Positions 59,024 to 64,000 of a stretch of 64,000 bases of DNA are shown piece by piece. The notes under the pieces are model-generated. The model saw only the letters and a list, made by a program, of their open reading frames with translations, was not told the DNA's origin and searched no databases. Every line of letters starts with the position of its first letter. Positions within the stretch are counted from its first letter, which is position 1. The position numbers and the translations under genes are program-made. Source of the DNA: Actinomycetota bacterium (GTDB lineage: Bacteria; Actinomycetota; Thermoleophilia; Gaiellales; Gaiellaceae); contig VAXG01000036.1 in assembly GCA_005883355.1 (NCBI GenBank), positions 116,148 to 180,147 of the forward strand, read 5' to 3'.

Positions 59024-59899
59024 ATGGATCTTCTTCGCGCGCCGTGGGTGCTGGCAACGATCGTTGTCTCCGCAGTCTGGTACTGGCGCGGGTCGCAGCG
59101 ACCGAGCCTTCGGGCTGTGGGGACGGGATCTCGGCGGCGCGTCGCGCCCTGGCGCGGGTTGTGCTTCGCCGCCGGGCTCGCGGCTGTTCTCGTCGCTCTG
59201 GATTCGCCGGTCGAGCGCCTCGCCGACGACTGGTTCTGGGCGCACATGCTCCAGCACGTCCTGTTGATGATGATCGCCGCACCCTTGCTGGTGCTGGGCG
59301 CGCCCTGGATGCCGTTCTGGCGTCCGCTGCCGCTCGGGCTCCGCCGTCGAATCGCCCGTGCGCTGGTCAAGAGCCCGTTCTTCAGCTGGTTGCGCTACGT
59401 CGCCAGCCTCGTCGTGACCCCGGTCGGGGCCTGGCTTCTCTTCGATGTCAACCTTGCTGTCTGGCACGTTCCGGCTCTCTACGACCTCACGCTGCGAAAC
59501 ACCGGCGTCCACTACGCCGAGCACATCTCCTTCGTGCTGCTCGGGCTTCTCTTCTGGAGCCAGGTGCTGGATTCGCCGTCGTTTCATCCGCGCCTCAGCG
59601 CTTTCGGCCGGGTGATCTACACGGCGGCGGGGTCCACGGCGAGCTGGTTGCTCGCGATCGTGCTCACGATTGCGACAACGCCGCTCTATCCCGCCCAGAG
59701 CGCGGGACACAAAGGTGGGCTCTCCCCGCTTGGAGACCAGCAGCTCGCCGCGGGAGTGATGCTGGGCCCGGGTTCGATCCCGTACGCAATCGTCGTCTTC
59801 TACTGGCTCTACGTCTGGCTCGGCGCAGACGACCCAGACGGGGGATTGCGGCGACGTGTCGCCCCTCGGCGCTCGGCACTGGGAACAGGAGCGCGCTGA
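59024..59899 (+). CDS. ctaG: Cytochrome c oxidase assembly factor CtaG (caa3/Bacillus type)
   Basis: This 291-residue multi-pass membrane protein of the Bacillus CtaG family (PF09678) has seven or so helices, with AHMLQHVLLMMIAAPLLVLGAP, VNLAVWHVPALYDLTLRN and HYAEHISFVLLGLLFWSQVLDS as typical histidine-containing segments. It is thought to help copper insertion or maturation of the oxidase; it is not related to the Cox11-type CtaG of proteobacteria. ATG 59024 follows the Sco stop by 3 bases. Confidence 0.9.
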   Translation: MDLLRAPWVLATIVVSAVWYWRGSQRPSLRAVGTGSRRRVAPWRGLCFAAGLAAVLVALDSPVERLADDWFWAHMLQHVLLMMIAAPLLVLGAPWMPFWRPLPLGLRRRIARALVKSPFFSWLRYVASLVVTPVGAWLLFDVNLAVWHVPALYDLTLRNTGVHYAEHISFVLLGLLFWSQVLDSPSFHPRLSAFGRVIYTAAGSTASWLLAIVLTIATTPLYPAQSAGHKGGLSPLGDQQLAAGVMLGPGSIPYAIVVFYWLYVWLGADDPDGGLRRRVAPRRSALGTGAR

Positions 59900-59901
59900 C
59901 G

Positions 59902-60519
59902 GTGTCGAGCATCCAGTCGCCCCGGCATCTGCTCATAAAGTCGATCCGGCTCTCGGCCACGCTGCTCGTCCTGGCCCTGTTCGCGCTGCTCAGTTACCGA
60001 ATCGTGCATGGACTGTCGGGTGCCCGTGCAGCCGCCCGGATGACACGAGCGATCACATCGCACCGTGCGCCGCCTGCTCCGAACCTTCGACTGTCGGTGA
60101 TCTGGCCACAGGCAGGGACCTGGCCACAACGACTTCGGGCGTCCGCCCATCGGGGAACACTGCGCCTCGGCGATCTCCGCGGTTATCCGGTCGTCCTCAA
60201 CTTCTGGGCGTCGTGGTGCTCGCCGTGCCAGCGGGAGGCGGCTCTCCTCGCCGCTGCAGCGAAGGCGCGACGCGGTCGTGTCGCCTTCATCGGCGTGGAC
60301 GTGAACGATCTGACAGGCGACGCGCGAAACTTCCTGCGCCTGCACGATGTGCCGTACGTGGCGGTGCACTCGGGGCGGTCGATCGCCAACCGATTCGGCC
60401 TAATCGGCCTTCCGGAGACGTTCTACGTCGATCGCCAGGGTCGTATCGAGGAGGTCATGCGAGGCGAGCTGTCGGCCACAAAGCTCCAGCGGGCGCTCGG
60501 CCGGGTGTTCCAGAACTGA
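59902..60519 (+). CDS. TlpA/ResA-like membrane-anchored thioredoxin
   Basis: This 205-residue thiol-disulfide protein has an N-terminal membrane anchor (LLVLALFALLSYRIVHGL) and a TlpA-like domain with the active site NFWASWCSPCQREAALL, then FIGVDVNDLTGDARNFL and the cis-Pro loop GLPETFYVDRQGRI. It probably reduces Sco or CuA cysteines of subunit II, or haem-attachment cysteines. GTG 59902 is used; the frame is open upstream, but that portion lies antisense-like over ctaG. It is the last gene of the oxidase operon. Confidence 0.88.
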   Translation: MSSIQSPRHLLIKSIRLSATLLVLALFALLSYRIVHGLSGARAAARMTRAITSHRAPPAPNLRLSVIWPQAGTWPQRLRASAHRGTLRLGDLRGYPVVLNFWASWCSPCQREAALLAAAAKARRGRVAFIGVDVNDLTGDARNFLRLHDVPYVAVHSGRSIANRFGLIGLPETFYVDRQGRIEEVMRGELSATKLQRALGRVFQN

Positions 60520-60542
60520 CTACCCAGCCTGGCCGGTCAGAG

Positions 60543-60701
60543 CTACGCAGCACGCTCGAAGTCGTACGGCGTGTCCACTTGCGCTTTCGGCACTTCCTCG
60601 AACCGGCCGCCAGCCGCGACGTGGGCGGCGCGCAACACCGCGATGAGCAGGCCGACTGTGACAATCGACATGATCAGGTTGAGCAGGGTGCTTGTAGTCA
60701 T
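60543..60701 (-). CDS. Small membrane protein, 52 residues
   Basis: A short gene on the minus strand begins at ATG 60701 with AAGGAG 8 bases upstream. The product starts TTSTLLNLIMSIVTVGLLIA and ends with an acidic/aromatic tail (EEVPKAQVDTPYDFERAA). It has one predicted transmembrane helix (about residues 5-24). I do not recognise a family. Its own promoter-like region lies upstream. It sits between the cox operon and the S9 peptidase and converges with the former. Confidence 0.7.
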   Translation of the reverse strand: MTTSTLLNLIMSIVTVGLLIAVLRAAHVAAGGRFEEVPKAQVDTPYDFERAA

Positions 60702-60752
60702 TGTCATCACTCCTTGATTGATTCGCTTCGTCGTGACCCAGCAAACCAGCCA

Positions 60753-60799
60753 AGGATAAGAGCGACCTTTGAGAGTCCTAAGAGTTCTCTGAGACTCCT
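60753..60799 (-). promoter_or_regulatory. Candidate promoter and direct repeats for the small membrane protein
   Basis: On the minus strand a -35-like TTAGGA (60776-60781) and a -10-like TATCCT (60753-60758) are separated by 17 bases, about 50 bases upstream of the ATG at 60701. Three related 9-mers, GAGAGTCCT (60771-60779), GAGTTCTCT (60782-60790) and GAGACTCCT (60791-60799), overlap and precede the -35 element. They could be an activator or repressor site. This is read by eye only. Confidence 0.45.
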
Positions 60800-60873
60800 G
60801 TCACCCGACCGTGGGCGGGTGTGGAAGGGATTTCGGAATAGGCAGGCTGCGCGACTCGGCAGCGGCGCTCACG

Positions 60874-62697
60874 TCAGACCTCGGTGCGAATTCCCGGTAC
60901 GTGCCGGTCGAGGAAGTCGAGAATCTTGTCGATCTGCCGAGCCTTCTCGTCCACGTCGAAGGGCGAGTGCCCGGTCGGGAACACGTACACGTCGTGTGGA
61001 TGGTCGCGGGCTGCGAGCTTCTCGACGTAGAGCATGGCCTGGCGATAGGGACAGCGGCTGTCGTTCTCGCCGATCATGAAGAACACGGGTGCGCGGACGG
61101 CGTCGGCGAAGTTGATCGGGTTGCGGTCGCGCATCAGTTCGGGCACGTCGCTCGGAGCGCTGCCGAGAAGCGCCCGGTCATATGCCTGAAGGAGCGGAGA
61201 GAGGTCTTCATAGCCGGCCTCGTAGTCGCCGACGGGAACGCCCGCGACGCCGCAGACCCATAGATCGGGATGTTTGCCGAGCTCGAGGAGGGTCACGTAC
61301 CCGCCCCACGAGTAGCCTGCGATGACGGCCCGTTCCGGATCGGCGATGCCGCGCTCCACCAGGTCACGAAGACCCGCGTTGACGTCCTCGAGCTCGGGGC
61401 CGCCGATATTCCCGATCAGAGCGTCGCGCCATTCACTGCCGTAACCGGTGGACCCCCGGTAATTGACGAGGCCGACGGCGAAGCCCACGTCGACGAACGC
61501 CTGGACCTCCGGCTGCCACCTGTCCAAGTCGAGCCAGGTCGGGCCGCCGTGGACGAACATCATCACCGGGAACGGGCCGCCGGAGTCGTCTGGCGTGACG
61601 TAGAAACCGTGGACGCGCTGCCCTTGGGGGTTGACGAAGTGCCAGGACTGGTACTCGCGTCCAGCGGGACTCGGCTCCCCGTGGAGAGGCAAGACCTCCG
61701 CGCCGCTGTCGTCGACTACGCGTCGCTGCCGGTGGCCCTGTTCGTACAGCAACCACACCTGATCATCCGGTCTCACGCGCGCGTTCCAGATCACGCCGGG
61801 TTCAGTCGAGACGATTTTCAGCTCTCCCGTTGCGAGCTCGAAGCGCAACAACCGGTGACGTCCCTCGACGAGGTGTTTCAGCAGTAGGGCTGAACCGTCG
61901 GGCCACCAGTCCATGACGCGAACCTCTCCGGCTAGGTCGAGTTGGAAATCGCGGCGCTCCCCCGTGGAGAGATCCCAGACTGCCGGACGTGCCTGGCCCT
62001 CTCGCTCGTGGTCGAACGCGAGCCGTTGATCGCCCTGACCAGGTGCCCAGCACTTGGCGACCACCGACATCCCCGGGTCGAGTTGCTCGCCTACCGTCAT
62101 GCCGGAGCGTGGGTCGATGACCCGCAGCGCCGGATGGATCAGGTCACCGTGCTCGGCGTGCTCCAGGCAGAGCAGCGAGCCGTCGGCCGAGAGTCCGCCA
62201 CGGCAGAAGCCGTACTCGTCGGCGCTACCGATGCGAACAGCTTCCGCAGATCGATAGAGCTCTACAGCAGGGCCTCCCCCGAGCGAGACGTGGATAGCGA
62301 ATCCCTCGAGGTCGCTGATTCCCGCCGCCACGATCCCCGGAGCCTGCGCGAGGCCCTCGTTCCAACCGTCGGGCACGCCCTCCAGGAACGCGCGTGTCTC
62401 CCCTCCGGAGAACAGCTGCACGGCCCAGCGGCCCGACTCATCGCCGGTCTCGTCTTCGAACCAGAGGATTCCTTTCCCGTCGAGTGTCGGCGCGCCGTCG
62501 ATCACGCCGACGACGCTGTCGGTCACCTGACGGCGCTCGCCCGTGCTCGGCTCCCACGCGTACAGCTGCCAGACGCCTCCTTCGTTCGAGGCGTAAACAC
62601 AGTGGTCGGGCGCGGACGGAGACCACTCGGGAAGAAACGAGATCGGTGCACGCAAGCGCCGCTCCCAAACTGCCACCGCCTCCTCCGCGACGCTCAT
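60874..62697 (-). CDS. S9-family (prolyl oligopeptidase-like) peptidase
   Basis: This 607-residue serine peptidase has an N-terminal beta-propeller (repeated WSPSAPDHCVYASNEGG-like blades, residues 1-340) and a C-terminal alpha/beta-hydrolase domain with HGGPTWLDLDRW, the nucleophile GYSWGGYV, the acid in GENDSRCP and the base in PTGHSPFD. It is likely an acylaminoacyl-peptidase-like cytoplasmic enzyme cleaving short peptides; no signal peptide is seen. GTG or ATG near 62697 begins with SVAEEAVAVWERRL. Its promoter would be in the 110-base gap to the next gene, where I see nothing specific. Confidence 0.9.
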   Translation of the reverse strand: MSVAEEAVAVWERRLRAPISFLPEWSPSAPDHCVYASNEGGVWQLYAWEPSTGERRQVTDSVVGVIDGAPTLDGKGILWFEDETGDESGRWAVQLFSGGETRAFLEGVPDGWNEGLAQAPGIVAAGISDLEGFAIHVSLGGGPAVELYRSAEAVRIGSADEYGFCRGGLSADGSLLCLEHAEHGDLIHPALRVIDPRSGMTVGEQLDPGMSVVAKCWAPGQGDQRLAFDHEREGQARPAVWDLSTGERRDFQLDLAGEVRVMDWWPDGSALLLKHLVEGRHRLLRFELATGELKIVSTEPGVIWNARVRPDDQVWLLYEQGHRQRRVVDDSGAEVLPLHGEPSPAGREYQSWHFVNPQGQRVHGFYVTPDDSGGPFPVMMFVHGGPTWLDLDRWQPEVQAFVDVGFAVGLVNYRGSTGYGSEWRDALIGNIGGPELEDVNAGLRDLVERGIADPERAVIAGYSWGGYVTLLELGKHPDLWVCGVAGVPVGDYEAGYEDLSPLLQAYDRALLGSAPSDVPELMRDRNPINFADAVRAPVFFMIGENDSRCPYRQAMLYVEKLAARDHPHDVYVFPTGHSPFDVDEKARQIDKILDFLDRHVPGIRTEV

Positions 62698-62807
62698 CGC
62701 CTACGAGCCTAACGCAGCACGAGGTGATCGACGTCACGGCGGCGGAAGCAATGCGAGAGCCTCCTCGGCCTCCGCGAGCGCGCACCGGCCCCGCGAGAGC
62801 GCTGCGG

Positions 62808-64000
62808 CTAACTGGCCGGGGGATCAGGAGTTCCCGGGGGAAGGGCCATCCACGCGGGCGAGCCGTTAGCGCCGCCGCCACTGATCCGGCGCGACACCGA
62901 GCCGGCGGTGCCCTTACTCGCCGGCACGCGCTCGAGCGCCCGGGCGGCGGCCAGGAGTACGCCTTCGCTCGACGCGTCGAGCGCAACATAGAGGCCGTCT
63001 TTCTGCATGAGCGCTATTCCCGCATCGAAGACCAGGATCGAGCCCTCGGGCGGCGAGTAGTTCATGACGACCCGTTGGAAAAGGGAATCCAACGTCCGCG
63101 ATTCGCTGACTTGAACGAACGGCATCGGCTTAGCCGCGCCGCTCGCGTTGCGGAAGCTCGCAGGATTGCCGTTTTCGTCTAGCGTCCCGTAAAAGAACGT
63201 CACTCCGGTATAGGTCTTCGCCCAGCCCCCGCTCTTACGGTTGCGACCCTCGCCGCGCTCGTCCTTCCAGATGCGTGCGAGGTCGAGGCTCGCGACGCTG
63301 TCCCCGGCCCAGAGGGCAGGCCGTCTGAGCACGGCGCTCGCGTCGGACGGCGTCAAGAATCCGCTCCATCCGATCTTCAGTGGTAGGCGCTTCGACTCGC
63401 GCGGCATGCGTGTGAAGTTGCCCTTGTCCTTGGGGAGACTCTCCGCCTCGAGCACGATCGAGTTCCCTTTGGGACCGGTCCTGCCGTCGCGCACCTCGCG
63501 CACCGCGACCGGTTCGAACGTCTTTTGGGAGACGGCGACATCGTGAACCCACTTGTGCAGCTTTTTGCGAGCATCTGGCAGCATCTCGCTGTCGACGCGG
63601 ATCCAGTAGACCGGGTGCCCCTCCACGACGTCGCGTCCCAGGACGAGCGCGCTCCCGTCGTGGACGGCCTGACGGTAGCGCGTGACGAGGCTCCCCAGCT
63701 TCTTGTCGATGGAGGAAAGGCGGCCGGCCGAGTAGGTCGCATCCCCCTGCGGGACGCCGGCAAAGCGAACGACTTCGTGAATTCGGCGCCCCCGCTCGTA
63801 CCAGAACTCCTCAGTGGCGTACAAGTTGTTCCGGCTTCCCGTTTTTAGATCGATCAGCGCTCCGCCCCAGCCGCCACGGATGACGAAGTGGAGGACCGGC
63901 CGGTCGCCAAGTATCGCGTTCGCACGCTGGAGGACCGTTCCGTGGGTTCCGCCGCCTAGCGACCATGCGAGCGCCGCGGCTGAGGCTCCGGCCGCGACTG
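62808..64000 (-). CDS. LolA-like membrane-anchored protein (5' end outside the window)
   Basis: The frame is open from the stop at 62808 to the window end, so the N-terminus is missing. Visible residues start VAAGASAAALAWSLGGG, probably the end of a transmembrane or signal helix, then ANAILGDRPVLHFVIRGGWGGALIDLKTG and NNLYATEEFWYERGRRIHEVVRF, the beta-strand layout of LolA/LppX-like lipoprotein-carrier domains often encoded near sigma factors in actinobacteria. The C-terminal part holds a Pro/Gly-rich tail. The function is unknown; it may sense or carry a lipid outside the membrane. Confidence 0.72.
   Translation of the reverse strand, partial: VAAGASAAALAWSLGGGTHGTVLQRANAILGDRPVLHFVIRGGWGGALIDLKTGSRNNLYATEEFWYERGRRIHEVVRFAGVPQGDATYSAGRLSSIDKKLGSLVTRYRQAVHDGSALVLGRDVVEGHPVYWIRVDSEMLPDARKKLHKWVHDVAVSQKTFEPVAVREVRDGRTGPKGNSIVLEAESLPKDKGNFTRMPRESKRLPLKIGWSGFLTPSDASAVLRRPALWAGDSVASLDLARIWKDERGEGRNRKSGGWAKTYTGVTFFYGTLDENGNPASFRNASGAAKPMPFVQVSESRTLDSLFQRVVMNYSPPEGSILVFDAGIALMQKDGLYVALDASSEGVLLAAARALERVPASKGTAGSVSRRISGGGANGSPAWMALPPGTPDPPAS

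Noticed and set aside
1..64000. CRISPR arrays, tRNA or rRNA genes, transposases, integrases or phage genes.
   Set aside because: No spaced direct repeats, cloverleaf-like gaps or recombinase motifs were found; intergenic spaces are short and accounted for.

Overview
The window is a high-GC chromosomal segment from an actinobacterium. Short intergenic gaps, many GTG/TTG starts, repeated ATGA/GTGA stop-start overlaps, F420-type luciferase-like oxidoreductases, a DUF2630 protein, an ANTAR protein, and many acyl-CoA dehydrogenases and aminoglycoside-phosphotransferase-like proteins suggest a soil Thermoleophilia/Gaiellales-like lineage. The lineage is inferred from gene content only. I see no rRNA, tRNA, CRISPR array, transposase or prophage.

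Region 1 (1-25.1 kb) is acyl-CoA and fatty-acid catabolism. It holds a branched-chain amino-acid-type ABC transporter (livM-livH-livF-livG leftward, with livK separate at 13.1 kb), an alcohol dehydrogenase, two acyl-CoA dehydrogenase genes, an acyl-CoA ligase, malate synthase, and a beta-oxidation operon (acyl-CoA dehydrogenase, 17beta-HSD4-like SDR, MaoC hydratase, thiolase, acyl-CoA dehydrogenase). Two LLM-family oxidoreductases and two phosphotransferase-fold proteins follow. The small acyl-CoA dehydrogenase at 5420-6031 has lost its middle domain.

Region 2 (25-31.4 kb) is a mixed stretch: S4 RNA-binding protein, phosphotransferase, ANTAR regulator, DUF2630, an encapsulated-ferritin-like protein without an encapsulin, a metallophosphoesterase, a scrambled iron-sulfur/GNAT/glutaredoxin remnant, a cysteine-synthase-like enzyme and a GH18-like protein.

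Region 3 (31.4-49.8 kb) is the most interesting part. Two divergent operons flank a GntR regulator and appear to encode uptake and degradation of vitamin B6. Leftward: BMP-family binding protein, ABC ATPase, two permeases, CoxG, a pyridoxamine-pyruvate-aminotransferase-like enzyme and the FAD subunit of a molybdenum hydroxylase. Rightward: GntR, LLM monooxygenase, a NicX/M29-type metalloenzyme, cupin, a class II aldolase-fold decarboxylase, the 2Fe-2S and molybdenum subunits, a 3-hydroxyacyl-CoA-dehydrogenase-fold enzyme, a 4-pyridoxolactonase-like metallo-beta-lactamase, a pyridoxal-4-dehydrogenase-like SDR, a VOC protein and a zinc alcohol dehydrogenase. Five enzymes fit the known Mesorhizobium pathway. 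The usual flavoprotein ring-opening oxygenase and 4-pyridoxate dehydrogenase are absent. A molybdenum hydroxylase plus NicX-like dioxygenase would make chemical sense as a substitute, giving a nicotinate-style variant of vitamin B6 catabolism.

Region 4 (50-64 kb) carries a fatty-acid desaturase, a FabF-type ketosynthase, an orphan response-regulator receiver, and an aa3-type cytochrome oxidase operon with assembly factors (cupredoxin-like protein, subunits II, I and III, CtaB, a 40-residue membrane protein, Sco1, CtaG, a TlpA-like thioredoxin). After it come an unreported-looking 52-residue membrane protein on the opposite strand, an S9 peptidase and a partial LolA-like membrane-anchored protein.
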